The notes under the pieces were generated by a model. It saw only the letters and a program-made list of their open reading frames with translations, was not told the DNA's origin and did not search any database. Shown in pieces: positions 44,180 through 55,358 of a stretch of 64,000 bases of DNA. The position numbers and the translations under genes were made by a program. Every line of letters starts with the position of its first letter. Positions within the stretch are counted from its first letter, which is position 1. The DNA comes from Malania oleifera (taxonomy: Eukaryota; Streptophyta; Magnoliopsida; Santalales; Ximeniaceae): assembly GCF_029873635.1 (NCBI RefSeq), contig NC_080425.1, positions 46,415,678 through 46,479,677 on the forward strand, given 5' to 3'.

Positions 44180-44674
44180 TGTTGTGATATGTGGCTCATA
44201 TTGAAGAGAATATGGTGAAAACAATATGCTGGTGTCTTCTGAGGAAACCGTCGACAGTTGCCCTGTATTTGCAGACAATTTGGTCCAGAATTCAGAGAGG
44301 TTTTGCTCTCGGTATTAAGCCTTCGATAGTATATCTGCAAACCGTCAACGGTTTAGCTCAGGAACCAAGCGCAAATTTTCAAATTTGAATTTTCATGTTA
44401 GGTTGGTTGGGGTTTTGAGGGAAATCCTCTAGGAAACCTTTACATACATTGTATATGTTGTATTTGTAACAAAGTTCGTTTCTTTGACACAAGATAGTAA
44501 GAAATCATAGACGATTGCTCCTGTGGATGTAGGCATTGTTGAACCACGTAATTCTTTGTGCCTTTGTTATTGCTTTCATAAAATCTGCATCATTGTGTTA
44601 TTTCTGTATTATTCACCGTTGAGTGTTGTGTTGTAAGATCATGTTATTCCGCTGTGCATTCGATTTCCACAACA
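44180..44674 (+). repeat. 5' LTR of the 44180 copia element
   Basis: The right end TTTCCACAACA at 44674 is followed by a primer site AATTGGTATGAGAGCAAC (initiator-Met type with one change). The left end TGTTGTGATATG at 44180 is inferred from the TG start; no second LTR is available for comparison. It contains CCGTCGACAG and CCGTCAACGG, imperfect copies of one motif. Confidence 0.7.
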
Positions 44675-44698
44675 AATTGGTATGAGAGCAACATTGTA

Positions 44699-45301
44699 AT
44701 GGCTTATGTAACTTCTTCTACAAAGTTCAATGTTGCCAAGTTCGATGAAACGGGAAACTTCAATTTATGGCAGAGAAGGGTGAAGGATTTATTAGTGCAG
44801 CAAGGTGTGGTGAAGGCATTATATGAAATTCAACCGGAAGGTATGGATGATACAAATTGGAAGGAATTGGAAACAAAGGCTGTGGTGACTATCAGATTAT
44901 GTTTGGCCGATGATGTGCTGTGTCACGTCATGGAAGAGGATTCTCCTGCGACTGTTTGAAAAAAACTTGAAAGTCGGTATATGTCTAAGTCTTACAAATA
45001 AATTTTTTTAAATTTATATTGGCTTAAGATGGTGGAAGGTTCATATTTGAACCAACACATCAACACAAACAATCAAATCATAAGTGATTTAATGCTGGTT
45101 GATGTGAAATTCGAGGAAGATGACAAGGCGCTGATGCTATTAAATTTCCTACCTATGTCTCACACGTATGAAAACTTGACTATGACTCTAACATGGAGTA
45201 AAGAAACCCCAAATTTGGAAGCAGTAACAAGCGCATTATTGGGTTTTCATCAAAGAAAGATGGCCAATGAAGAAACTTCACATGTGAAGGGTTTGTGGTG
45301 A
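44699..45301 (+). pseudogene. Copia gag (two pieces)
   Basis: Starts MAYVTSSTKFNVAKFDETG, then FNLWQRRVKDLLVQQGVVKA (44699 onward), the Tnt1-type gag start. A stop at 44957-44959 and a frameshift separate it from the second piece (45029-45301: LNQHINTNNQIISDLMLVDV, LLNFLPMSHTYENLTMTL). The stop at 45299-45301 ends it. Confidence 0.87.
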
Positions 45302-45369
45302 AGGGTAACAGGGAATGTGGGAGAAGCAAGTTCCGGAGCTGATCTCAGTCATAGTCTAGGAAGAAAAAG

Positions 45370-46010
45370 GACATAAGATGTTTCAAGTGCGCGAAAATTG
45401 GGCACATAAAATCAGAATGTCTGGAGTGGAAGAAAGGGAATGTTAAAAATCAAGAGGGTTTGTCAAAATCTGCAAATGTAGTAGAAGAAGACTTAGGGAG
45501 CATTGATGGTGATATGCTCTTTGTTTCATCAGGTTCAGAATGTCTCACAGATTCTTGGATCCTAGATTCTAGATGTTCTTATCACATGACACCAAATAGA
45601 AATTGGTTCAACACGTACAGGTCAGTTAATTTTGGTTATGTTCTAGTGGGAAATGATGTTGTAGGCAAAATTATTGGAATAGAAAATATCAAAATTAAGA
45701 TGTATGATGGTGTTGTGAGAAATTTATATGATGTAAGTCATGTACCGAATTTAAGGAAGAATGTGATTTCATTGGGCCCTTTAGATTTTAACGGATGTAG
45801 TTACAAGTCTAAAAGTGGGATAATGAAAGTGTGTGAAGGCAACTTGATGGTGATGAAAGGACAAAAGTTAGCAAGAAATACTTATGCACTATAGGGTAAT
45901 ATAGTTGTAGGTGGAGCTGCAGCTGTAGAATTTGAGTCAAATGACATTGTTTTGTGGCATATGCAGTTAGGGTATATGGATGACTACATTTATTCAGATG
46001 TTTGGGGACC
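45370..46010 (+). pseudogene. Copia zinc knuckle, protease, integrase start
   Basis: Zinc knuckle CFKCAKIGHIKSEC (about 45380-45421) fits C-x2-C-x4-H-x4-C. The 45460-45894 frame has the protease as DSWILDSRCSYHMTPNRNWF (DSR in place of DSG) and a SHVPNLRKNVISLGPLD block. The integrase begins VLWHMQLG (45952) and is then deleted: the frame jumps to YSDVWGPV. Confidence 0.87.
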
Positions 46011-46896
46011 GGTGAGGATAGACATATGTGTTTCGTGGTATTATCACAAAAGGTCTTGGTATGTCTCATGCGGCACAAGTCAGAAATGTTTTCTAAGTTT
46101 AACTTGTGGCTGAGGTGGAAAACCAAACCGGAGAGAGATCCTCAGGTCACACATTGGTATTAAGTATGCTAGTTTAGTTCAAGGATTTTTTATAACATGA
46201 TATGTTGTATGCAAGGCTTGCAAGGAACTTCTTAGTGAAATCAGTGAGTATGACACGTTTTTCGTTTAATCGATTGTGAAGGGTATCACTAGATAGGAGA
46301 GTTTCAGGAGAGATTTGGATAGGTTATGTGGTGGACCACTCTAGTATGAGAATGTTTGGATGTCCAGTCGTGCATGTTTCTAGTGAAGTGAGATCTATGC
46401 TTGGTGTAATGTCTGGACAATACATCTTTGTATGGTATAAGAAAGGTGGGTTCAAGTTGGGTGATTCAATGGAAAATAAGGTGGTGATCAGTGGAGACAT
46501 AGTTTTTGGTAAGAAAGCCATGGTGCAGCGTACTTAGATAAAGGGAGAGAAATAGATGTCAGAAAATGCAGCAGTAATGAACATGTGATGCAAGTGGAGT
46601 TAGAGACTCAGGGTAGAGATGACATGGTTCATATTTCAGGGAGTTTTAACTCAGGAGACCAGTAAGAAAACAACGGGTCCAGATGCACTATCAGACCACC
46701 ACCCAAGTATAAATTTGATGTTTTGGTGTATTATGCATTCATTGCTACTAGTAAGGTGCCTACTATTTTTCAAGATGCGGTGCATAGAAAAAGGAAAAAT
46801 AGATGGATGAGTGCTATGGTGAAGGATATAGAGTTATTACATAAGAATCAGATGTGGGAGTTGGTGGAGCTTCCAAAGGGGAAGGGGGTGATAGGA
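46011..46896 (+). pseudogene. Copia integrase end and RT start (broken)
   Basis: Pieces include RMFGCPVVHVSSEVRSML (46340) and YIFVWYKKGGFKLGD, the C-terminal integrase region, and WMSAMVKDIELLHKNQMWEL, VELPKGKGVIG (46803-46890), the start of the RT. Stops and frame changes are frequent. The sequence ends at the gypsy target duplication TAGGA (46892-46896). Confidence 0.75.
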
Positions 46897-48229
46897 TAAT
46901 GTCATATGAGAATAATCGACCTAGTCCTACGATTCAACCCTCACACAGGCACATACACTTGAAACACTTTAAATTAAGAATTTAATTAACTAAACATAAA
47001 CACCATAAGTTATGCAATATTTCACAAATTCAAGGATTTTGAAAATGTGTATGACTTGTCCAGCAATTAAGTCCCAATTGGTTCTTTCACAAAGAAATCA
47101 AGTTATATACTGAAAAGTTGCCATTTCAAAGATTCAAGAATATATGTTTTATGTTAGCAAACTAATATTCATCCAATTGATTTAAGCTAGTAAGTACCAA
47201 TGTTGCAATCTATGGATTCAAATGGTTATTCAAAGAAGTGATTTTCTACTAGCAAGGATTCACAAAATATAGCAAGGATTCAAACACAAGTATTAAGATT
47301 ACGAATAGATTTGTTTGGATGACTTTGGCATTGTTCCACACGTAGTTAGATCACACCTTAGGTCCTTTGAACAAGCGTTGAAGCACCAAGACAAACGCAA
47401 CAATGGAGTGAAGGAGAGATGGCTGAGGGGTGCATGGTATGGTGGCTATGTGGATGTGTTGAAGAGGAGGCCATGTGGGTTAGTGAGGGGAGGTGAGATG
47501 GAGTCACTAGATAGAATAGTAGTCTCTCACCACTTGATCTCCAGAGAGAATGCGTAGCCTCACACTACTCAATCAAAATGATTGGACAAAACTTTCAAGC
47601 TTTAGCAAAGGAAATTCTTTTCAATATTCAATATTCAAACTTAGCTTCATTTTCAGGTTTGACAATGGAGATATAAAAGCTAACATGGATGGGAGAGGGA
47701 CAAGACATTAACTAGCTAAGCTAGTATTGGGGACAAAACATTAAACAGCCTTATACTTCCCATACTAGCATGGGAGACACAAAAAGTGGATGCTCACAAC
47801 TTACTAACACATTAAATACTAACACAACTTACTTGCAAGCTAAGCTTAAGTGTCTTGCAACATTACAAATTAAATACAAAACATAAGTCAAAGGGAGGTC
47901 AAATCTGTGTGGGGCCCATTGGAGCCATGTGGGCACATGGGTCTTGAGTTGGATTTTTCTTCCATACTTCACTTGAGGGGGTCTTCAAGCACCTAACATT
48001 CTTGAAATAACATATCCAAGCACAATATAAAATGAACATAATAATCAAAAGTCTTCAAATCAAAAGTCTCCAAATCATCCCATGTGAACCTACAAAACAA
48101 ATTTAATGATAGTAGATATCTGGAGGTCGTCCACGTGTCACCATGTTGGCAAAGGAGTAGACATCAAGAGGCCATCCACGTGTTACGATATATGCAAAAG
48201 AAAGAGGTAAGACATGCTGATCCCCATCA
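46897..48229 (-). repeat. 3' LTR of the gypsy chromovirus
   Basis: On + it starts TAATGTCATATGAG and ends GATCCCCATCA; the minus strand starts TGATGGGGATC. The reversed purine tract TCTCTCCTGGG follows at 48230. Near the U3 start two CACGTG boxes lie within an imperfect 46-bp repeat (48132-48137, 48177-48182). Confidence 0.9.
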
Positions 48230-48960
48230 TCTCTCCTGGGCCCAAAATAATTCTTCTTTGAATAATTAGAAGTGAAGTACTGGGAGTACAATTCCAAGTT
48301 GAGACGAAGGAGGTCTTCCTTAAGAATCCAGCTCTGCTCGAAAAGTGGCTTGCCTCTCCACTTGACCAAGAACTTTTGGTATGATCTTGCTTGTGTGAAC
48401 GTTGTCTTGTCATCCAAGATCTTTTCAATCTCATCAAGGTTCTTTGGTATTGGTAAAGGTGGAGGCACAGGCAATTTTGGGTTTCCAAGTTCATGAGGAG
48501 TAGAGAATGGAGTAGGATCACCTACAAGGTTAGTATTGGATGGCTCCACAAAAGATGATGCTTCAAGAAAAAGTGTTAGATCTTCAACATTAAATGCATT
48601 GGTTATGTTAAAATCAACAGGAATATCGAGCATGTAAGCATTAAAACTAATTTTCTTTAAAACTTTGAAAGGTCTCATCTTTTTAGCATGCAACTTTCTT
48701 ACCTTTCCTATAGGAATCTTCTCTGTACGAATACGAACCATAACCATATCACCCTCTGAAAATTCTTGTAACCTGTGATGTATATCATCATTAGATTTAT
48801 AATGCTCAATGTTCAAGTTAATTTTCATTCTTATTTCAAAGTGTAGATCGTGTATATGCTTTGCAAAAGCATTAGTAGGCTCACTCACTCTAGTCTTATG
48901 TGGTAATGAAATAAGATCTAAAGACTTTCTAGGACTATATCCTATGGCATCCTAAAATTG
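48103..48960 (-). pseudogene. Gypsy integrase C-terminus with chromodomain
   Basis: The minus frame from 48888 (with related sequence back to about 48960) reads EPTNAFAKHIHDLHFEIRMK, EFSEGDMVMVRI, VRKLHAKKMRPFKVLKKISF and NAYMLDIPVDFNI, the integrase C-terminal (GPF/Y-like) module. A chromodomain-like FLVKWRGKPLFEQSWILKED follows near 48300-48360. The frame runs on past the purine tract into the LTR and stops at 48103. Chromodomains steer integration to particular chromatin. Confidence 0.88.
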
Positions 48961-49090
48961 ACTAAGGCTTTTGGTCCTATTCACTAAACTATTGAATGTA
49001 AATTCGACCATCGGAAGGCATAAATCCCAAGCTGTGATGTTCTTGCCTACCAAACATCTCAGCTTGATCCTAATATGAAGGTATCCACTT

Positions 49091-49531
49091 TTAAGGTCTA
49101 TCTTTGAAAAAAGTCTTGGATCTTACAATTAGATCAAGCATATCATCTAGTCTAGGTATGGGAAACCTATACTTGACGGTAATCATGTTAATTGCTCTAT
49201 TATCAATACATGTCCTCCAAGTGTCATCTTTCTTATGAGTAAGGAGAGTAGGGTAGACATATGGACTTATGCTCTCTTGAATAAAGTAATGTTCCCTTAT
49301 TTCATTCACTTGTTTCATCAATTCCTCATGTTCTCTCGGGTTCACTCTATGATGTGGTAAATATGGTAGATATGAACTATAAACAAATTCAATGACATAT
49401 TGAATGTCTTTTATGGGAGGTAACTCACTAGGTGGCTTAGAGATAACATCCTTAATCTCGGAAAGAACAGGTATTACTTCTAGTGGTGTTTCATGCTTAG
49501 GAAGGGGCGTTTCTGTCTCAATCACCGACAC
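49091..49531 (-). pseudogene. Gypsy reverse transcriptase (start only)
   Basis: The minus frame reads YVIEFVYSSYLPYLPHHRVN, then QVNEIREHYFIQESISPYV, LLTHKKDDTWRTCIDNRAIN and YRFPIPRLDDMLDL, the first half of a Ty3/gypsy RT. It ends at KTFFKDRP where the D-L-x-S-G-Y-H block should follow. The next recognisable sequence (48960-49060) is integrase, so the YxDD box, RNase H and most of the integrase are deleted. Confidence 0.88.
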
Positions 49532-49727
49532 TGCTTGTGTATCTCAACTTTCTTGCTTAAATTGATTTTTTCTAATGATATTCAATGATTTTCCACTAAT
49601 TTTTTTTGCTTCCCTTCTTCTTTTTCTCACATTTTGGCTCTAGGGGACTCAAAATAATTATTTTGCCATTACACCTAAATGAATAAGTGTTGGTACGTCC
49701 ATTATATGAGACATTCAAATCATACAA

Positions 49728-50168
49728 CTAAGGTTGTCCTAATAAAATATGGGCAACATCCATGGGAAGGATATCACACCAAATCTTGTCCTCATAATCA
49801 CCAATCTTAATGGGAACTAGGCCTATGTGGTTTACGGGCATGGCAGTGGTGTCAACCCAAGCTACCTTGTATGGTAGTGGGTGTGGCTCAACTTTCAAAC
49901 TCAACTTTTTAGCTACAGATTTAGACACAACATTCATACAACTACCACCACCTATGTTCATCTTACAACTTTTACTCCCACACTTGATGTAAGTACGGAA
50001 AAAAGAAGTGCGACGCCAATCCTCTTGATCATTGGGACTCATCATAATGCGTCTCATCAAACTCAATTTGATGCTCTCATTTAGCTCGCTTGACAACTCA
50101 TGTCTTGAGGTATCTCTCTTAACATCAATCCTACGGCCTCGATAAGGATTCCAGACGTGAGTAGACAT
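49728..50168 (-). pseudogene. Gypsy protease region
   Basis: The minus frame carries SCMNVVSKSVAKKLSLKVEP, preceded by NIGGGS where retropepsins have I-D-[GS]-G-[AS], and followed by WVDTTAMPVNHIGLVPIKIG and WCDILPMDVAHILLGQP. The catalytic Asp is replaced by Gly. The start at 50168 is not a natural gene start; gag should precede it but is absent. Confidence 0.85.
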
Positions 50169-50431
50169 CCTAGGGGTTAGGGAAGGGTTCGGATAGCACT
50201 AGGGCAGCCCTTTGGAATGGTGTTTGGTCACACATAATAGGGTCAAAACACAATTCTCCTACTTGGAAATTTTACCCCTAAACCTAACCAAACTAGGTTC
50301 CAAATAGCCTAAGGTTCAAAATCTGGGTAAGCTGCTCAAGGCCAATCTGCTGACGATTTTTTGAAGCCATCAACGGTTTCAGACAGTACTGAAATCCTAC
50401 AAGCTACTAATGGATGGGAAATTTCTCATGC

Positions 50432-50600
50432 GAACGCCCTTCAGTATTTGGGTCATAATGTTTGCTAGAAAACTCTAAATAGGGCAATCTTGATATCAAA
50501 CGAAAGTTAAGAAAATCTCCCACAATTTTTGTGTTTAACCCGTTTTGAAGATGGGAAGTTTTTGATAAAGAAAATTGCATATCAATTTAGCATCAGAAAA
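50432..50600 (-). repeat. Module shared with copia LTRs
   Basis: In the gypsy leader, between primer site and protease, lies a stretch that matches 33091-33258, 38112-38280 and 58822-58990 in the same relative orientation. Landmarks on + in order: CCCTTCAGTATTTGGG, AACTC[TC]AAATAGGGC, TGATATCAAACGAAAG, TTAAGAAAA and GGGAAGTTTTTGATAAAGAA. Confidence 0.8.
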
Positions 50601-51659
50601 ATGAAGATGTTCGGACTTAGAGGGTTTGCTTAGTTTGACTTACACTCTAATACCAAGATGATGTAAGATGGGAATGATAGACCTAGTCCTATGGTTCAAA
50701 CCTTACACACGCATACACTCAAAACACTTTAATATAAGAATTCAATTAACTAAACATAAACACCATAAGTTATAAATATTTCACATGTTCAAGGATTTTG
50801 AAAAGGTGTACGACTTGTCCAGCAATTAAGTCCCAATTGGTTTTTTCATAAAGAAATCAAGTTATATGTTAAAAAGTTGCTATTTCAAAGATTTAAGAAT
50901 ATAAGTTCTATGTTAGCAAACTAATATTCATCTAATTCATTTAAGTTAGCAAGTACCAATGTTACAATCTATGGATTCAATCGGTTATTCGAAGATGAAA
51001 TTTTAATCTACGAGCAAGGGTTCACAAAATATAGCAAGGATTCAACCACAAGTACTGAAATTACCAATAGATTTTCTTGGATGACTTTGATTCTATTCCA
51101 CACGTAGTTAGATCACATCTTAGGTCCTTTGAACAAGCATTGAAGCACCAAGACAAACACAGCAGTGGAGTGAAGGAGAGATGGTTGTGGGGTGCATGGT
51201 ATGGTGGTCGTGTGGATGTGTTGGAGGGGAGATCGTGCGGGTTAGTGAGGGGAGGTGGAGATGGAGTCACTGGATAGAATTAGGGGTGTACACAGCTCGG
51301 TTTGGTTCAGTTATTGCCAAAACCATCAACCGAGCTGAACCTCTCAGTTTTTAAAACTACTGAACCGCAACCGAACCATATACCGTCGGTTTAAAACCAA
51401 AAAAAAACCATTTATTTTACAGTTTGGTTCGGTTAATTTAGTTTTACCAAATTTTAAACTAACACAAAAAACATTATTTAAAGCCAAGCCACAGCCCACA
51501 GCCTCCTATGTTATTTTAATTGGGCCAAGGCTTTGATTGCAAAGCCCAAAACGGAAGAGGAACATATCCAACTTCAATAAATAGGGTGGGGAAATTTTTT
51601 TCTTCCCATTTCCAACTGATGTGGGATGGCTAGAAGCCTAGAAACACATTTCGCACCAG

Positions 51660-52250
51660 TGGGCATGAGCTGCGTTGCTGTGTGCCTGTGTGTGACTGCG
51701 TTGGCGTGGAGATGTGGGCGTTAGCGACTGGCGTGGGCGTAAGCGTCGCCGCATCGGCATAGGGTGGGACTTGGGAGGAAGCGGGAGGTGGCACGGTGCC
51801 GGTTTCACCCCCTCCAATTTTTACTACCAAACCTCTAGTTTGTTTGCCTTTCGCAAAACCTCTCTTCCCCTCTCACACTCTGTCCCCCAGATTGGGTTTG
51901 TTTTATGCAAAACCTCTATATATATATATATATATATTGTTATTTATATTTTTATATATATATATATATATATATGTTGAGTGTTTGTGCCTGTGTGTGA
52001 CTGCATTGCAGAGATGAGCTGCGTTGCTGCGTGCCTGTGCGTGACTGCATTACAAAGATAAGCTACGTTGCTGTGTGCCTATGTGTGACTGCGTCGGTGT
52101 GAAGATGTGGGCGTTGGCGATTGCTGTGTGCCTATGTGTGACTGCGTCGGTGTGAAGATGTGGGCGTTGGCGACTGGCATGGGCGTAAGCCTCGCTGCAT
52201 CGGCATGGGGTGGGACTTGGGAGGAAGTGGGAGGTGGCGAGGTGCTATGA
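51660..52250 (+). repeat. GC-rich internal repeats of the hAT
   Basis: A block at about 51670-51800 (CTGCGTTGGCGTGGAGATGT through GGGTGGGACTTGGGAGGAAG) recurs at about 52090-52240. The phrase GCCTGTGTGTGACTGC and variants occurs at least five times (51685, 51990, 52035, 52078, 52128). Confidence 0.85.
51917..51977 (+). repeat. (TA)n microsatellite
   Basis: Two runs of alternating TA separated by TTGTTATTTATATTTT, inside the hAT. Confidence 0.95.
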
Positions 52251-53515
52251 GGAGTCGAGGACGGAAGGTTTGGGCGACTCGACATTGGTGTGGGCGTGAG
52301 TGTCAGAGGGCATGGCAGTCGTAGGTTACCACTTACCAAGATTCCAAGACCAGGAGCCAAGAGGATTGAGCGTCTCTTCAGGCTTCAGTCTTCTTCCATA
52401 GCAGTAAAGCACTCATCCAGTCTTCCCACATGGCCAAAATGGGAGGTGAGATTTCATGCCTCCTATATAAAATCCTTCCCCCCTCCCTGAGAAAGTACAA
52501 GACATTGAAGACAACAATTCAAATTAAAAAAATAATATATTCTACAGGACATATATATGTAGTATTAAAAATAATTATTTTAAAATTATAATCGGTTTTT
52601 GATTTTTATGGTTCGGTTTTTAAGTGAAACTGAAATCGAAACCAAAAATCTATTTTTTATAAATTCAAAACCAAACCAATGACCGAAATCAAAAAACCAA
52701 ACCGAAGCTTCAAACGGTTCGGTTTTGGTCCGGTTCTCGATTTTTTGGTAAATTTTGTACACCCCTAGATAGAATAGTGGTCTCTCACCACCTGATCTCC
52801 AGAGAGAACACGTAGCCTCACACTACTCAATCAAAATGATTGGACAAAACTTTTAAGTATTAGCAAAGGAAATTTATTTCAATATTCAATATTCAATATT
52901 CAAACTTAGCTTCAGTTTCATGTCTTACGATGGAGATATATAAGCTAACATGGAGGGGATAGGGACAAGACATTAACTAGCTAAGCTAGCATGGGTGACA
53001 AAACATTAAACAACCTTATACTTCCCATATAAGCATAGGAGACACAAAAAGTAAATGCTCACAACTTACTAACACATTAAATAGACAACTTACTTGCAAC
53101 CTAAGCTTAAGTATTTTGCAACATTACAAATTAAATACAAACAAAGTCAAAGGGAGGTCAAATTAGTGTGGGGCCCATTAGAGCCGTGTGAGGCCCAGAA
53201 GATCGTGTGGGGCCCAAATGAATCTTGAGTTGGATTTTGCATCCATACTTCACTTGGGGGTCTTCAAGCACCTAACATTATTGAAATAACATATCCAAGA
53301 ACAATAGAAAATGACCATAATAATAATAAAAATCCTCAAATCAAAAGTCTCCAAATCATCCCATGTGAACCTACAAAACAGATTTAATGATAGTAGACAT
53401 CTAGAGGTTGTCCACCTGTCACCATGTCGGCAAAGGAGTGGACTTCAGGAGGTCTTCCACGTGTTATCATATCTGCAAAAGAAAGGGGTAAGGCATGGTG
53501 ATCCCCATCATAGGA

Positions 53516-53779
53516 TGTAAGGGGTTTATGTTTTTGTTGTTTGTGGATAGCTTGTTATTTGCAAGGAAGGCTTTGACTGAGGTTAATCAGTTGGAAACTC
53601 TATTGAGAAAAGGTTTTGACATGAAGATTTTGGGTACGACCAAGGAGAATCTTGGTTTGGAGATTTGCAAGGATAGAGTTGCAGGGAGATTGGGTTATCT
53701 CATGGTAGCTTTGTGGATAGAACTTTTAGGAGATTTTGTTTATCGTCTCAAAGTGGTTTTATAGAGAATCACTGTAAAT
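53516..53779 (+). pseudogene. Copia RT end (continuation of the 44180 element)
   Basis: The frame reads KGFMFLLFVDSLLFARKALT, then EVNQLETLLRKGFDMKILGT, GLEICKDRVAGRLGYL. It is the RT stretch around and after the YVDD box (here FVDS), with the typical LLxxxFDMK-LG and LG-EI blocks. It begins right after the gypsy target duplication and ends at the Athila LTR. Confidence 0.85.
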
Positions 53780-55335
53780 TGTTCATGAGTCCCTAAAATG
53801 CATGATTTTAGTTCCTCATTTATCTTTGTTTATTCTCATTTTACTATGCATTTTCCTAGAATTATTATTGTTCAAAGGTATGCAAGGTTTGCTTTTCTTT
53901 TTAGGAAAAACATGTTAAAACCTTGGACTTAGGCATTACGAGAAGCCAAGGAGGATTTGGAGGACTCAAAGCTCAAATCAAGTTCTCAACCAAGCTCTTG
54001 AAGCTTTAGATTATTAAGGGATAAGAAGATGATGCACGACTATGTGATGCGACTAGCAACATAAGGGACAACTAAGTCTTTACTTGCAAACTACAAGGTT
54101 CAGACTGAAATCAAAATGCTGCAAGGTTCGACCAAGTCCTTGACCAAGTGACTCTCCAAGGTGACCACGTCGAGATACTGAGCCAGAACTGAGATTAGAA
54201 TTATGGAGAGCCTCGACAAAGTATTTGACCAAGAGACCTTAAGGGACGACTATGTCCAGGTCTTGAGATTTCCTAAAGATCGAGATCCTGCTCTTAACCA
54301 TAAACCTAGCCAGCAAAACCCTAAGGTTCGACGTAGTCAAATACATTGAAGATTCGAATTCCTGATTTCCCATGAGTCTCAACCAAGGCATGCACAAGAA
54401 AGACACAGGGGTGACTTGGTCGACAACAACGATCTTCTACGCAAGATATGCTGCAGACTTTCCTAAATTGTGAAACAAACCTTGTAAACTCTAGAGCCTA
54501 TAAGTATTTGCTATGAACATGAGCTTTGGGTTCCTCTTTGGCCTCTCTTAGGTTAGTGATAGGTTTAAGATGTCATTGAAAACCAAGTTAGATTAGAAGT
54601 AGCATAGTTTTCCATTCTTGTTTCAGTGTGTGCATGAAGTGTTCGACGGCCTGTGACAACCGGCGGCGTTTATGTGCTATCCGTGTATATTACATTATCA
54701 CTTTCTTGTATCTTCCGATGTTAATGACAAACGATCTGAATATAAAAGGGATTATCTTTTTACTGCTTTCTCTTTTACTACTTTCATTTACTTGTTTGGA
54801 TTATGATGATGTTTAGTGACAAGATTAGCACCTATATTGCTTCAGTCAGGTGCATGTATTAGGCTGCATTCTCCCACAGAGGTTCTCATGGTTGTTGTGA
54901 TAGAGTATACTCCGATTCCCGATCATGCTCCGAATGACTGGTGCACCCTTGCTACTCTATGCCATTGAACGGCTCCTTGGATTGTTTAGCCGGGTTCTGG
55001 TTAGTTTAGTACGGTAAACTCACTGAACGTAGATTATGCAGAACAACATCCTAAACTAAATTCATGTATGAACACTGCTCTGTAGGAGTCGGGTTAACGT
55101 AGATTTACTTGCTTTCATTTAATTGCTTTCCAGTAGTTTGTTAGATTTCACCCATTGAAAAATACCACCTTTTACTTCTCTTTTACACAAAGCTATAGTA
55201 AACTAATTTCGAAGTAGCTTCATAACTATGCTTTAAGTCCCTGAAGATCGACACCTGACTTACCCCACTTTCTACTGAACTTGGGATTAGTTAGGTTCTA
55301 TAAATTTTATTTTTGGAGCCTTGGCGAGCCTACCA
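53780..55335 (+). repeat. LTR of the Athila-type element
   Basis: The right end GAGCCTACCA, 5 bp before the primer site, is firm. The left end is placed at TGTTCATGAGTCCC because copia RT sequence stops there. No second LTR is present to confirm the 1556-bp length. Confidence 0.65.
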
Positions 55336-55340
55336 AATTT

Positions 55341-55358
55341 TGGCGCCGTTGCCGAGGA
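55341..55358 (+). other. Athila/Tat primer binding site
   Basis: TGGCGCCGTTGCCGAGGA; the Athila/Tat form is TGGCGCCGTTGCCGGGGA, one base different. It primes minus-strand DNA from a host tRNA. Confidence 0.9.

Larger units (their letters stand above)
51281..52767. mobile_element. Non-autonomous hAT transposon in a gypsy LTR
   Basis: The ends TAGGGGTGTACA and TGTACACCCCTA are inverted repeats, flanked by the perfect 8-bp duplication GATAGAAT (51273-51280 and 52768-52775). The partner LTR has the unoccupied site at about 47510-47517 (AGTCACTAGATAGAATAGTAG). Both ends carry CGGTT/AACCG motifs over about 100 bp. The 1487-bp interior has no transposase; it contains GC-rich repeats and an AT microsatellite. 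Confidence 0.96.
46897..53510 (-). mobile_element. Ty3/gypsy chromovirus-type retrotransposon with a hAT inside
   Basis: LTRs 46897-48229 (1333 bp) and 50659-53510 (about 1357 bp once the hAT and its duplication are removed) are flanked by the perfect duplication TAGGA (46892-46896 and 53511-53515). The minus strand carries protease, RT start and integrase end with a chromodomain. A reversed primer site (ACTCTAATACCA) precedes the 5' LTR. Gag is missing, and the segment from RT to integrase is deleted, so the 2.4-kb interior is far below a normal length. It is inserted in the 44180 copia. Confidence 0.93.
50659..53510 (-). repeat. 5' LTR of the gypsy chromovirus, split by a hAT
   Basis: Starts TGATGTAAGATGGG on + after the reversed primer site and ends GATCCCCATCA. 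It is collinear with 46897-48229 except for the insertion at 51281-52767. One of its two CACGTG boxes has changed to CACCTG (53413-53418); the other (53458-53463) is intact. Confidence 0.9.
44180..53779 (+). mobile_element. Tnt1-like copia retrotransposon split by a gypsy element
   Basis: A 5' LTR (44180-44674), primer site, gag, zinc knuckle, protease and integrase pieces run on the + strand to 46896. There a gypsy element with duplication TAGGA begins. Copia sequence resumes at 53511 with the end of the RT (53516-53761) and is cut off at 53780 by an Athila-type LTR. RNase H and the 3' LTR are not in the window. The element has lost RT sequence between its start (WELVELPKGKGVIGC) and the FVDS box. 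Confidence 0.85.
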
